Assembly (NCBI GenBank): GCA_028564925.1
Contig: CM053026.1
Span: 130,081,150 to 130,145,149 of the forward strand
DNA from: Lithobates sylvaticus
Lineage: Eukaryota; Chordata; Amphibia; Anura; Ranidae
Direction: 5' to 3'
DNA: 64,000 bases
This document shows positions 23,446-35,030 of this stretch, piece after piece; position 1 is the first letter of the stretch, and the number at the start of each line of letters is the position of its first letter. The notes below the pieces were generated by a model that had not been told where the DNA came from, did no database searches, and was given only the letters and a program-made list of their open reading frames with translations. Position numbers and translations under genes: made by a program.

Positions 23446-24180
23446 GTAATTTGCAAGTTGTCACCATTTTTAATAGTGAAATTGCCTTTTCCAATCTTGT
23501 ATTGTTGAATCTTTCTTACAATCACAGGTAACAAGTTCTTTCTTCAAATAAAATCGTCTTCAATTTCCAAAATCCATATATGAGAAACATGTAATTGTTA
23601 GTAACTGTATGAGCTAATAGAGCTATACTGGGGCAGGGGCGAATTACAAGCACTTCAGATCTTCTCCTAGGAATGTCTGGTCCTTGATGACACAGAGAGC
23701 AGAGATGATGTTAGGACACTGATATATTCTATGAATGAAGGGCATCCTGGTTAAACTACCTTGGAGGAGGGTCCAGGATTCCCTGAATTTACAGTATGTC
23801 CTCAGTATCTCTGGTTTAATTCTTGAGGACATATTGTTGTGAAAAGTAAATACAGAGGAAAACAGCAAAAGTGAGGTAAATACTTAAGCCACAGTTTTTT
23901 CTTTTTTTAATTTAAACCACCAGGGGGACTTTGAAAAAGAAAATAGTCTGGAGTCAAAACAGAGCAATTGCCATAAGTGGTAAAACCAATCCATAAGCTG
24001 CTAATGCTACTTAGCAGGCACTGACGTGTCTATATTTTTAAGGCCACTTAGTTCTCTGTAATCCCTATCGGTAAGGCTTTGGTGCACACAAAGAGGATTT
24101 GTGGCCATTGAGGAATATTTAATTATATTAATTTAAAATTAACTTTCATTATTTATTTAATTATTTACTGTACTTATATC
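23443..24180. other. Intron, no gene or repeat recognised
   Basis: Unique-looking AT-rich sequence. Confidence 0.4.
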
Positions 24181-24181
24181 A

Positions 24182-24182
<1 letters not shown>

Positions 24183-24214
<32 letters not shown>

Positions 24215-24490
24215 CAGGATGCATATAGCGCCAACAGTTTACGCAGCTCTTTACAATATAAAAGGGAGACAATACAGTTATAATACAATAAAATACAAGA
24301 GGATTAAGAAGGCCCTGCTCAGAAGAGCTTACAATCTAATATGGTGGGGCAGGTGGTACAAAAGGTGGTAGCTGTGGGGAATGAGCTGATGAAAGTGGTA
24401 AAAGATTAGTTGGAGACGTTATAGGCTTCCCTGAAGAGATACGTTTTCAGGAATCGCCTAAAGGTAGCAAGAGTAGGAGATAGCCGGACA
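24183..24490 (-). mobile_element. L2-type LINE/SINE 3' end with (TTA)n tail
   Basis: The minus strand contains TTAGATTGTAAGCTCTTCTG, TGTAAAGAGCTGCGTAAACT and GTTGGCGCTATATGCATCCT, then (TAA)n. This is the widespread L2/V-SINE-type 3' tail of vertebrates. The copy at 50.7 kb is a second, plus-strand example. Confidence 0.75.
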
Positions 24491-24761
24491 GTTATAATTG
24501 TAGAATGCCATTAACCTCAAGATAGTGCACTGTTTTTGTCTGTTGGGCAAGTTCTTAAAGTGGAACAACAAAGCAAAAATGCTATTTAAGTCATTTTTAA
24601 TATTTAAAACAAACTTACCCAGCCATCCATGTGTCCTTGCTATATTTTATTAAGAAATCACTTTGAAAAACACCCCCCTAGCATTTTTAGTCATGGCCAC
24701 CTTAAATAAAGGCAAATGATTTGTGTAGCATTTATTTCGTCGAATCTATAGTATCTATAGT

Positions 24762-25095
24762 TACATAGTTGGCAAGGTTGAACATTAGTCCATCCCGTTC
24801 AACCTGTGTGGGTGTGTGTGTGTGTTGATAATCATTTCCCATATCCCCGTATATTGTGTTTGCTAAGATGCACGTCCAAAAGTCTTTTAAAACTGTCTAC
24901 CTTTTGACACCACTGATTGTGGAAGAGAGTTCCACACCCTGACAGTGAAAAACCCCCTACACAACTTAAGGTTAAACTGCTTCTCTTCCAATCTCATTGT
25001 GTGGCCCCGTGTCCTCTTACACTCCCTGAGACTGAATAGTTTCCTACCTACACTGGGATTACCATTGAGATATTTGTATATCAAAATTGTAAAAT
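24762..25095 (-). mobile_element. CR1-type LINE, 3' end of RT ORF
   Basis: The minus strand encodes ILIYKYLNGNPSVGRKLFSL, LRECKRTRGHTMRLEEKQFN and LCRGFFTVRVWNSLPQSVVS, the C-terminal RT region of CR1-type elements, followed by the TTACATAGT-type tail. The reading is open over about 75 codons. The element continues at 25620-25690 after an insertion. Confidence 0.85.
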
Positions 25096-25102
25096 ATTTA
25101 AA

Positions 25103-25619
25103 AAAAATCCTCAAGTGAAAAACCTCAAAAAGTGAAAAATATGATCAGGCTGCTAGAATGTTTGCGATGTTGATAAATAGTGATTGAGTGATTAAATTAG
25201 ACAATAAATTAAATTAAATTAAATTATTAAATTAAATGAAAGTAAAAAAAATCATAAAGTGATAAAAGTGCAACAACATAGGTAAATAAATAAATAAATA
25301 CTTGAATGTTTTTTACTGCTATTTATTGTCTAATTTAATCACTCAATCACCGTATTAACTATTTATCAACAACGCAAACATTCTAGCAGCATGATCATAT
25401 TTTTCACTTTTTGAGGTTTTTCACTGAGGATTTTTTAGTGGACAGATCAGCACTGTATCTGCGATTTTAGTTTTTATTAGCGCACCATAACTTTTAAAAT
25501 TTTGGAATTATGCACAGTGAGTGATCGCTTTTTATATGGTTGCAGCTTTTTTTGACTTTTTTCTAATTAAGTTTGATTGCATCAAGCGCTTAAGTACATT
25601 TTACAGATATATCGCTATC
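25103..25619. mobile_element. Fold-back element inserted in a LINE
   Basis: Left arm 25103-25208 (…AAGTGAAAAACCTCAAAAAG…) and right arm 25321-25437 are imperfect reverse complements over about 105 bp. The LINE reading (tcaaaattgta … cctctcaagcgtctcttctc, as at 1330-1370) resumes at about 25620, so the whole stretch is an insertion. No coding sequence, class unknown. Confidence 0.65.
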
Positions 25620-25690
25620 ATTTCTCCTCTCAAGCGTCTCTTCTCCAGGGAGAATATATTTAGCGCTTGTAGTAATCCATTTGCCCTCAA
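25620..25690 (-). mobile_element. Continuation of the interrupted CR1-type LINE
   Basis: cctctcaagcgtctcttctc and the following bases match the LINE at about 1345-1380 and join the part at 24762-25095. Confidence 0.65.
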
Positions 25691-25948
25691 TTCAGGCATG
25701 CAGGCAGGAAGGCATGTTTAGCTGAGAAAGCCCCAACTCCCCTTCTCCAGATGAAATAAAAAAATGTCCATTAGGCCTCCTGGGATGTATGATATCATTT
25801 TAGGTTAAGTCAGAAACCAGGAAGCAACTAAAGAAATAGAAATAAAAAAAATGTTGCCGTAAGTAACTTTAATGTAATTTCTAATGCTAGCAACATAAGG
25901 ATTAAACCTTATTAATGTCAATTGAGAGAGTAAGGTTCTGCTTAACCA

Positions 25949-26660
25949 CTTGGTGCCCACGCTATAGCCGAAAGACAGCTTCAGCGTGGACACTCCCTGC
26001 CGGGAGGATGTCCCTGGCAGTTCTGTGCTGGCTGTGTCCCTCGGACACAGCCAGTCACAGTTTGCTGTAAATGGCCAATCACAGCGGCCGTTTACAGCAC
26101 GATTGGCGTGTCCAATGATAGATGATCTCATATGTAAACATATGAGATCATCTCTCAGCGCCGCTCTCCCTCCTCACACAGAGACAGCGTGTGAGGAGGG
26201 AGAGATGAATGGCTGCAGCAGCTGTGAGTAAAAAAAAAAAAAAAAAAAGTTTGATCTATCCCCGCTGCCATCTGTCCCCACTGCCACTCTGTCCCCACTG
26301 CCACCTGTCCCCAGTGCCACTTGTCCCCAGTGCCATTTGTCCCCAGTGCCACTTGTCCCCAGTGCCACCTGTCCCCAGTGCCATGTATAAGTGCCATCTG
26401 TCATCAGTGCCACGTCAGTGCCACATGTCATCAGTGCCACATAGTGCCATCTGTCATCAGTGCCATATCAGTGTCACGTGTCATCAGTGCCACATATTTG
26501 TGCCATCTGTCATCAGTGCCATGTATCAGTGCCATCTGTCATCAGTGCCACCTGTCAGTGTCGCGTGCCATCTGTTATCAGTGTCACGTCTCATCAATGC
26601 CACGTATCAGTGCCATCTGTCATCAGTCATCAGTGCCACGTATTAGTGAATACACCGCTC
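25949..26660 (-). mobile_element. piggyBac-like element, truncated, with minisatellite
   Basis: It begins TTAACCACTTGGTGCCCACG at about 25943, the inverted right end of the family (compare the end of the 7.3-kb copy: CGGCTATGGGCCGGTTGTGA). It contains a short palindrome at 26118-26153 (GATGATCTCATATG…). The inner part has expanded into a minisatellite and the left end is missing. Confidence 0.65.
26265..26650. repeat. 17-bp minisatellite with two unit types
   Basis: Units CAGTGCCACTTGTCCCC (left half) change to CAGTGCCATCTGTCAT (right half). Plus-strand frames reading CHLSPVP or CHQCHIS repeats are artefacts of the array. Confidence 0.9.
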
Positions 26661-26885
26661 CTACACCACTCCTCCACTGCTCCTGCCCATTTAAAACAAT
26701 GGGGCAGCGCCGCCATACTGCCGGCAAAGCGCCAATGCAGCGGTATTTTGCGGGCGGATTTAACCATTTTTCGGGCGTTAGCGGGGGGGTTAAAACCAAC
26801 CCACTAGCGTCCGAATAGCGCCGCTAAAACAATGCTAAAAATAGCGCCGCTTTACCGTCGAAGCCCGGGGTGGCTCAGTGTGAAA
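26661..26885. mobile_element. PIF/Harbinger-like MITE, right half
   Basis: It contains family phrases (caatggggcagcgccgcc, aaaatagcgccgctttacc) and ends with an imperfect terminal repeat CAGTGTGAAAGGTGTC. It directly abuts the next MITE. Confidence 0.6.
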
Positions 26886-27299
26886 GGTGTCTTACACACG
26901 GTCGGAAATTCGGACGGAAAATGTCCGATCGGACCATGTTGTCGGAAAATCCGACCGTGTGTGGGCTCCATCGAAGTTTCCGATGGAAAAAAATTTGAGA
27001 TCCTGCTATCAAATTTTCTGTCAACAAAATCCGATCGGACTTTTTCCGATCGTGTGCAGAGAATTCAGGACAAAGACAAAGTGCCACGCACGCTTAGATC
27101 AAATTAGGAGATAAAACCTATTGGCTACTAGCCTCTACGTAGTTCTGTCGTACGCAACGAACGTCACCACGTTCAGAATGATCAGATTTTCAGACAACTT
27201 TGTCCGACCGTGTGTATGCAACACCAGTGTCGGACAAAATCCGTCGGAAAAAATCTGACGGATTTTGTGGTCGGAATTTCGGACCGTGTGTACGGGGCA
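26886..27299. mobile_element. PIF/Harbinger-like MITE (CCGTACACACGGTCGG family)
   Basis: Left end TTACACACGGTCGGAAATTC and right end GGAATTTCGGACCGTGTGTA, ending GGGGCA before TTA. Inner repeats of TCGGA/TCCGA are typical of the family, which recurs at 38.0, 40.0 and 49.2 kb. The left edge is fused to another MITE, so the exact duplication cannot be read. Confidence 0.7.
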
Positions 27300-27304
27300 T
27301 TAGA

Positions 27305-27482
27305 GTATTGGGTGCTGTAGTGACAACCAGCTGGATACTGGAACCTATGTGATATGTAGACATTCACCAGCACACCAAGGATCATCAATTTCGTCCAAAC
27401 TGTTTTTTATTCAAAGAATGATCACATCACAAAATGGTGTAGTGCAACGTTTCAGAGCCACGCAGGACACCTTCGTCAGGCA
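27305..27482 (-). mobile_element. Retroelement-like module with hammerhead-like 5' end
   Basis: Minus strand: hammerhead-like core at 27479-27449, then CACTACACCATTTTGTGATG, AATAAA (near 27410), then GGTGTGCTGGTGAATGTCTA. This is the same layout as 6000-6139 and the same sequence family as 55935-56225. Confidence 0.55.
27449..27479 (-). ncRNA. Hammerhead-ribozyme-like core
   Basis: Minus strand: CTGACGA (matches CUGANGA), A, GGTGTC, loop CTGCGT, GGCTCT, GAAAC. Stem II pairs at five of six positions with wobbles. Both invariant core strands are intact. Stem III and the cleavage site cannot be placed with certainty. Confidence 0.55.
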
Positions 27483-28125
27483 TGTGAAATAAAAGTAGGT
27501 AAAAGTAAGACTCATAAGTAAGAAGCATAGTTGCTGGGCCTAATTTTATTGCAGCAATAAAGTGAGTGTCAGTAACATACCCCAACATTTATATACACAC
27601 AAGTAGCATAAGCACTATAAAGCAATCAACACAGAAGGCAGATCTTGTCTGTCCCAGAATAGGAAAGGCATTGTGAATGTTGTGGAACCGCTATTTTCTA
27701 CTTACATAATACTATTGTTTCTGTACAGGTGTCAATCATTTGAGTCAAACAGCTGAAGGTATGATTTATTGAAAAAATGTGGGGGTAGGGATATTAACAT
27801 GGAATTATATGTGGAAGACAGATGAAAGCTACGTTTTTTTATTTTTATTTTAGCATTCTTTTTAAATGTTTATGTTTGTAGCTGTTCTATTTTTGATTGT
27901 TCACTATACACAAACTTTGCTTAACATATAAACATTTAGTGCATGACAAAGGATTCCAAAAATACTATGTGCTATCTAAAAAGGCAGCACAGCAGATGCA
28001 TCCTGAGGCTCTGTCTGTCTGTAACCTCAGTCTAGGTAATTTAATGAGGGATGGGTTGCTTCTGTGTGGGCATATGGGTATATGTTAGCATAACTGAGAG
28101 TGATACATTGCTTCACCTATAATAC
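27483..28125. other. Intron, no gene or repeat recognised
   Basis: AT-rich; a 63-codon frame at 27897-28088 has no recognisable feature. Confidence 0.4.
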
Positions 28126-28130
28126 CTCTT

Positions 28131-28592
28131 TCACACTGCCAGCGTTTTTCAGGTGCTACAGCGCTAAAAATAGCGCCTGTATAGTGCCTGAAAAAGGTGG
28201 CTCCATTCACTCCAGTGTGAAAGCCCGAGTGCTTTCACACTGGATCGGTGCGCTGGCAGGGCGTCACAAAAAGCCCTGCCAGCAGCTTCTTTGGAGCGGT
28301 GAAGGAGCGGTGACCTCACTGCTCCTCCACCGCTCCTCCACCGCTCCTCCACCGCTCCTCCACCACTGCTCCCCATTGAAATGAATGGGGCAGCGCTGCG
28401 ATACTGCCGGCAAAACTCTGATCCGGCAGCATTTTGCGGGCAGATTTAACCCCGTTTTCGGCTATTAGCGGGGGGGGGGGGTTTAAACCGCCCCTCTAGC
28501 TGCCAAAGATTCCTGCTAAAACAATGGTAAAGCAGCACTAAAAATAGTGCTGGTTTCCCGTCTACGTGAAAGTGTGTGAAAGCTATATTAAA
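28131..28592. mobile_element. PIF/Harbinger-like MITE (TTTCACACTG family)
   Basis: Ends are ACCTCTTTCACACTGCC and AGTGTGTGAAAGCT, mutually inverted. The interior carries gcgctaaaaatagcgcc and a small array of the 10-bp unit cgctcctcca at 28316-28370. Confidence 0.65.
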
Positions 28593-28753
28593 AAGGAGAC
28601 AAGGACTTCCCCTGTTTGGAGGATAGAAGACCCCATAGTTGTATCAACAAATACTTGGTATTTATCTGAGTGAGAAAAAAAAATATGTAAAACTGACCTG
28701 ACTATAATACTGAAATAAATAATAAAGATATATACATAATATATGCGTAGATA

Positions 28754-30347
28754 CAGTGCCTTGAAAAAGTATTCATACCCCTTGACATTTTATTATGTTA
28801 CAACCAAAAACGTAAATGTATTTTAATGGGATTTTATGTGATAGACCAACACAAAGTGGCACATAATTGTGATGTGGAAGGAAAATGATTAATGGTTTTC
28901 AAAATGTTTTACAAATAAATATCTAAAAAGTGTGGCATGCATTTGTATTCAGCCCACCTGAGTCAATACTTTGTAGAACCACCTTTCACTGCAATTACAA
29001 CTGCATGTCTTTTTTGGGTATGTCTCTACCAGCTTTGAACATCTAGAGCGTGAAGTATTCACCCATTCTTCTTTGCAAAATAGCTCAAGCTCTATCCGAT
29101 TGGATGGAGAACGTCTGTGAACAGTACTTTTCAAGTCTTACCACAGATTCTCAATTGGATTTAGGTCTTTGACGGGGCCATTCTAACACTGGAATATGCT
29201 TTGATTTAAACCATTCCCTTGTAGCTCTGGCTGTATGTTTAGGGTCGTTGTCCTGCTGGAAGATGAACCTCTGCCCCAGTCTCAAGTCTTTTGCAGACTC
29301 TAACAGGTTTTCTTCTAAGATTGCCCTGTATTTGTCTCCATTCATCTTCCCATCAACTCTGACCAGCTTCCCCGACCCTGCCGATAAAAAAGCATCCCAA
29401 CAACATGGTGTTGCTACCACCATGTTTCATGGTTTGGGATGGTGTGTTCGGGGTGATGTGCAGTGTTTGTTTTCTACCACACAATGCATTTTATTTCTGG
29501 GCCAAATAGTTCAACTTTGGTCTCATCTGACCAGAGCGCCTGCTTCCACGTGTTTGCTGTGTGGGGCAAATTTCAAACGGGACTTCCTATGGCTTTCTTT
29601 CAACAATGGCTTTCTTCTTGCCACTCTTCTATAATGGCCAGATTTGTAGAGTGCGCAACTAATAGTTGTCCTGTGGACAGATTCTCCCACCTGAGCTGCG
29701 GATCTCTGCAGCTCATCAAGAGTTACCATGAGCCTCTTGGCTGCTTCTCTGATTAATGCTCTCCTTGTCCGAGTTTTCAGTTTAGGTGGACGGCAATGTC
29801 TAGGTAGGTTTGCAGTTGTGCCATACTCTTTCCATTTTCAGATGATGGATTGAACAGTGCTCCACAAGATGTTCAAAGATTGGGATATTTTTTTGTAACC
29901 TAAGCCTGCTTTAAACTTCTCCACAACTTTATCCCTGACCTCTCTGGTGTGTTCCTTGGCCTTTATGATGCTGTTTGTTCACTAAGGTTCTCTAACAAAC
30001 CTCTGAGGGCTTCACAGAACAGCTGGATTTATACTGAGATTAAATTACACAGAGGTGGACTCTATTTACTAATTAGGTGACTTCTGACGGCAATTGGTTC
30101 CACTAGGTTTTAGTTAAGGGTATCAGAGTAAAGATGGCTGAATAGAAATGCTCGCCACTTTTTTCAGATATTTATTTGTAAAAAAAAAAGTGAAAACCAG
30201 TTATCATTTTCAATCCACTTCATAATTATGTGCCACATTGTGTTGGTCTATCACATAAAATCCCAATAAAAAATACATTTACGTTTTTTTGTAACATGAC
30301 AAAATTTAGATAATTCCAAGGAGTATGAATACATTTTCAAGGCACTG
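28754..30347 (-). mobile_element. Tc1/mariner element, full length, decayed transposase
   Basis: Terminal repeats CAGTGCCTTGAAAAAGTATT and the inverted copy ending CTTTTCAAGGCACTG-like sequence (30347), flanked by TA (28752-28753, 30348-30349). The minus strand encodes in order an HTH region (KAKEHTREVRDKVVEKF, KAGLGYKKISQSLNI), a linker (RPPKLKTRTRRALIREAAKR), WSDETKVELFG with the first catalytic D (in a shifted frame), WDAFLSAGSGKLVRVDGKMN, and FQQDNDPKHTAR with the second D, then NPIENLW (shifted frame) with the E. Several stops and frameshifts separate these blocks, so it cannot make transposase. Confidence 0.92.
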
Positions 30348-30349
30348 TA

Positions 30350-30676
30350 TATACTAAAACACTACTCATTCTCTTTAAAGCATAGCTAAAGGCATAACTT
30401 TTTTCAGTGGAGTGGAGAGGGATTCAATTTATTTTGTAGTTAGATTTTTACTGCTGTCTGTGCCCCCATTAAGAAAATTCACCCTCCTCTTTGTTCTGTT
30501 TACTGTCAATCCCAAAGAAAATCACATATTTCAGGTTGTCACCAGAACAGTAACAGAAGTAAAAACGTCCAATGGGGACATTACATCTAGTGACCACGAT
30601 GACTACCGGGGATTCTCTAATTTTGGAGGGATTTCCTCTTACTTACTGTTTCGGCTATAAAAAAATGAAGTGAAAG
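30350..30676. other. Intron, no gene seen
   Basis: An 82-codon plus-strand frame at 30412-30660 has hydrophobic stretches but no recognisable domain and no splice context. Confidence 0.4.
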
Positions 30677-30679
30677 TAA

Positions 30680-31109
30680 GGCTACTTTCACACTGGGGCA
30701 TTGGGGGCGCTGGCGGTAAAGTGCCGCTATATTTAGCGCCGCTTTACCGCTGTTTTAGCGGCGCATTTTGGGCGCTAGCGGGGTGGTTTTACCCCCCATG
30801 AGCGGCCGAAAAAGGGTTAATACCGCCCGCAAACCGCCGCTGCAGTGGCGTTTTGCAGGCGGGTTCGGAGCGCTGCCCCATTGTTTTCAATGGGAACGGG
30901 CGCTATAGGAGCGGTAAATATACCGCTCCTACAGCGAGCCAAAGATGCGGCTTGCAGGACATTTTTCAGGGTCCTGCAAGCGCACCGCTTCAGTGTGAAA
31001 GCCCTCGGGCTTTCACACTGAAGACACAGCAACAGCTGTTTCGGGTCGGTTTGCAGGCGCTATTTTTAGCGCAATAACGCCTGCAAACCGCCCCAGTGTG
31101 AAAGGGGCC
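30680..31109. mobile_element. PIF/Harbinger-like MITE, full length (430 bp)
   Basis: It starts GGCTACTTTCACACTGGG after TAA (30677-30679) and ends CCCAGTGTGAAAGGGGCC before TAA (31110-31112). The 3-bp TAA duplication and GGSC ends fit PIF/Harbinger. The GC-rich interior has nested small inverted repeats (gcgctatatttagcgcc). Confidence 0.8.
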
Positions 31110-31112
31110 TAA

Positions 31113-31919
31113 ATGTCCCCAATGGGACACAGGTGTCAAAAAAAATAAACCATGGGGTTATGACCCTCCCTGTAATATCCAAAATGAAATAAAAAAGCTT
31201 TGCCTTTAGTTCTACTTTAAGGAATGATCACAGAGACTTGGTTCATAGGTAACAAAATGTTGTTTTACTATCGAATCAGCTTTGTGTTAAGCAAACCTGA
31301 AAGGACAACTAAATAGAAGATAATTATATTACTTAGGACTTGAAAAATATATTGTTTGTATTTTAAAGAGAACTGTAATTGCCGTAGACCTGGCATGTCT
31401 CCAAACCTATTAGACTTAATAAGATATTGAAACATTTATGCTTCATCTTAATTCACCCAAAACCCTGTTTTTGCACAGCTATGCTTACAAAAAATGTCAC
31501 TGTTTTGTCAAATTACAAGCATTTGTAGAGCTATGGTTGGCACTGGCAAAAAAGCCTTGGAAAAGCCCATACAGAAATCCATCCCTGTCAATTATCCATG
31601 CTCATTTTCTTGCTGGTTTGCAGAACAGATTGAAATAAGCATGTTCTGTTTCTAACCATGTATATCATATAATCACATGCAATATTTTAGAGGATGCGTG
31701 AACTCGAAAAGAGACTTGGGAATTAAAATTCACAGTGAAGATGCCAATTATGACAACAAGTGAAAGGCACATACTGCACGCAATACATTAGCAATGTTTT
31801 CATCAACAATACTAAATCTAAATACAGCGCAATATCAGTTTATATAATGAACACAAACTTTAGGCAGAGACTTGATGAATTGTTTAAAGGAGTTCAATGA
31901 TCACAGCATAAACTTTCAT
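31113..31919. other. Intron, no gene or repeat recognised
   Basis: AT-rich unique-looking sequence. Confidence 0.4.
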
Positions 31920-32394
31920 TTAACCACTTCAGCCCCGGACCATTTGGCAGCCAAAGGACCAGAGGTCTTTTTTCAATTTCGCACTGCACTACTTTAACTG
32001 GTAATTGCGCGGTCATGCAATTTTGTAACCAAACGAAATTTGCGTCCTTTTCTTCCCACAAATAGAGCTTTCTTTTGATGGTATTTGATTGCCTCTGTGA
32101 TTTTTATTTTTTGCGATATAAACGGAAAAAGAGCGAAAATTTTGAAAAAAAAAGAGATTTTCTACTTTTTGTTATAAAAAAAATCTAATAAACTCAATTT
32201 TAGTCAAACATTTGGGCCAAAATGTATTCAGCCACATGTCTTTAGTAAAAAAAATGCCAATAAGCGTATATTTATTGGTTTGCGCAAAAGTTATAGCGTC
32301 TACAAACTAGAGTACATTTTCTGGAATTTACACCGCTTTTAATTTATGACTGCCTATTTCATTTCTTGAGGTGCTAAAATGGCAGGGAAGTACA

Positions 32395-33425
32395 AAACCC
32401 CCCCAAATGACCCCATTTTGGAAAGTAGACACCCCAAGCTATTTGCTGAGAGGCATGTTGAGCCCATTGAATATTTTTTTTTTTAGTCCCAAGTGATTGA
32501 ATAAAGACAAAAATAAAAAAGATTTTTTTTTTTTGCAAAAAGTTGTCACTAAATGATATATTGCTCACACATGCCATAGTTATATGTGGAATTGCACCCC
32601 AAAATACATTTTGCTGCTTCTCCTGAGTATGGGGATACCACATGTGTGGGACTTTTTGGGAGCCTAGCCGCGTACGGGGCCCCGAAACCCAAGCACCGCC
32701 TTCAGGATTTCTAAGGGTGCAAATTTTTGATTTCACTCCTCACTACCTATCACCGTTTCGAAGGCCATAAAATGCCAAAATAGCACAAACCCCCCCCCAA
32801 ATGACCCCATTTTGGAAAGTAGACACCCCAAGCTATTTGTTGAGAGGCATGGTGAGTATTTTACAGCTCTCATTTGTTTTTGAAAATGAAGAAAGTAAAG
32901 AAAAAAACATTTTTTTTTCTTTTTTTCAATTTTCAAAACTTTGTGACAAAAACGAGATCTGCAAAATACTCACAATACCTCTCAGCAAATAGCTTGGGGT
33001 GTCTACTTTCCAAAATGGGGTCATTTTGGGGGGTTTTATGCCATCTGGGCATTCCATGGCCTCCGAAACTGTGATTGGCAGTGAGAAGTGAAATAAAAAA
33101 ATTACACCCTTAGAAAGCCTGAAGGCGGTGATTGGTTTTTGGGGTTCCGTACGCAGCTAGGCTCCCAAAAAGTCCCACACATGTGGTATCCCCGTACTCA
33201 GGAGAAGCAACAGAATGTATTTTGGGGTGTATTTCCACATATGCCCATGACATGTTTGAGCAATATATCATTTAGTGACAACTTTTTGTAAAAAAAAATA
33301 TATATATATTTTTTTTCATTATTCAATCTCTTGGGACAAAAAAAAAAAATATTTAATGGGCTCAACATTGCTCTCATCAAATAGCTTGGGGTGTCTACTT
33401 TCCAAAATGGGGTCATTTGAACTGT
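32395..33425. repeat. Internal direct and inverted blocks of the large element
   Basis: CATTTTGGAAAGTAGACACC… occurs forward at about 32412 and 32805, and as its reverse complement (ggtgtctactttccaaaatg) at about 32998 and 33391. The two pairs face each other and could fold into a long hairpin. Confidence 0.8.
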
Positions 33426-34661
33426 CCTGGCATTTTATGCACAACATTTAGAAGCCTATGTCACACGTCACCCACTCTTCTAACCACTTGAAGATAAAGC
33501 CCTTTCTGACACTTTTTGTTTACATGAAAACATATTTTTTTTTGCAAGAAAATTACGTTGAACCCCCAAACACTATATATAATGTTAAAGCAAAGGCCCT
33601 ACAGATTAAAATGGTGGGTGTTGCATTTTTTTTTTCCACACAGTATTTGCGCAGCGATTTTTCAAACGCATTTTTTGTGGAAAAAATACACTTTTTTTTA
33701 TTTTAATGCACTAAAACACACTATATTGCTCAAATTTTTGATGAAATAAAAAATATGATCTTAGGCCGAGTACATGGATACCAAACACGACATGCTTTAA
33801 AATTGCGCACAAACACGCAGTGGCGACAAACTACATACATTTTTAAAAGCCTTTAAAAGCCTTTACATGATACCACATTAGATTCACGGAGGAGGTCTAC
33901 TGCTAAAATTACTGCCCTCGATCTGACCTTCGCGGTGATACCTCACATGCATGGTGCAATTGCTGTTTACATATGACGCCAGACCAACGCTTGTGTACGC
34001 CTTTGCGCAAGAGAAGGGGGGGCAGGGGTGCTTTTTTTTTTTTTTTTTGTTTTTTTTTTTATTTATTTAGCTTTTTTATTTTATTTTTAAACTGTTCCTT
34101 CCATTTTTTTTCTTTTTTATGATTTTTATTGTTATCTCAGGGAATGTAAATATCCCCTATGATAGCAATAGGCAGTGACAGGTACTCTTTTTTTGAAAAA
34201 ATTGGGGTCTATTAGACCCTAGATCTTTCCTCTGCCCTCAAAGCATCTGACCACACCAAGATTGGTGTGATAAAATGCTTTCCCAATTTCCCAATGGCGC
34301 GGTTTATATCCGGGAGGGGGGACATTCCCTCCCACTGCTTGTAAAAGCAGTCTAGAGGCTAATTACCCGCTAGAATTGCTTTTACATGAAAGCCGATCAC
34401 TGGCTGAAAAGAATGATACCAAGATGATACCTAAACCTGCAGGCATCATTCTGGTATAACCATTCAAAGTCCAGCAACATACTGGACATATATTGTAATC
34501 TTTTTTTTTCATGCAGCCTCTTGGCTGAACGAAAAAAAGAGATTGATTGGTGGGTATGCCCACCATTAGAATACCTCCCTTCATCCACCCACTTCTAATG
34601 ATGGGCATACATGCACCATTTATATATGCCGATGCATGGGGGCATCCTCCCGCAAAAGTTA

Positions 34662-34705
34662 TGCCGTGTACAAACGGTCGGAATTTCGACCGTATGTACG
34701 TGGCA
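34662..34705. mobile_element. 44-bp minimal MITE made only of terminal repeats
   Basis: TGCCGTGTACAAACGGTCGG joined directly to CGACCGTATGTACGTGGCA, flanked by TTA (34659-34661 and 34706-34708). It matches the ends of the CCGTACACACGGTCGG family with no interior. It sits inside the large piggyBac-like element. Confidence 0.75.
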
Positions 34706-34740
34706 TTAGGAGCCAATCGCACCTCCCCCCCCCCCCCTGC

Positions 34741-35030
34741 TGCCCCCATGCTTCGGCATATATGCTCTTTTTTTTAACTGTGGTGGTGAAATCACCTCCT
34801 ACAGCGTTGGAGTCGCGGCTTTATGTATCGTGGGAGCAAACGCTGTTGCTGTCAAGATAAATAAATCCGCGTTGCAACTGAATGGCGCACCTGAAAACAA
34901 AAAAATGCTTAACACTAAAACACAGTAAACAAAATTACATACCTGAAAAGCAAGCATGATAAAACATAATAAAACATTGCAGAATAGAATGGAGTAAAAA
35001 AAGAGCAACAATAGAGAGAGAGAGAGAGAA
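34741..35030. other. Interior of large element with (GA)n
   Basis: A short (GA)n run at 35014-35029; the rest is non-coding element interior. Confidence 0.5.

Noticed and set aside
26209-26818. Long plus-strand frames rich in CHLSPVP / CHQCHIS
   Set aside because: They follow the 17-bp array inside a truncated transposon. The Cys/His spacing mimics zinc fingers but only reflects the repeat unit.
26700-31100. GC-rich tetranucleotide blocks as CpG-island promoters
   Set aside because: The CpG-rich blocks coincide exactly with Harbinger-like MITE interiors that recur elsewhere in the window.
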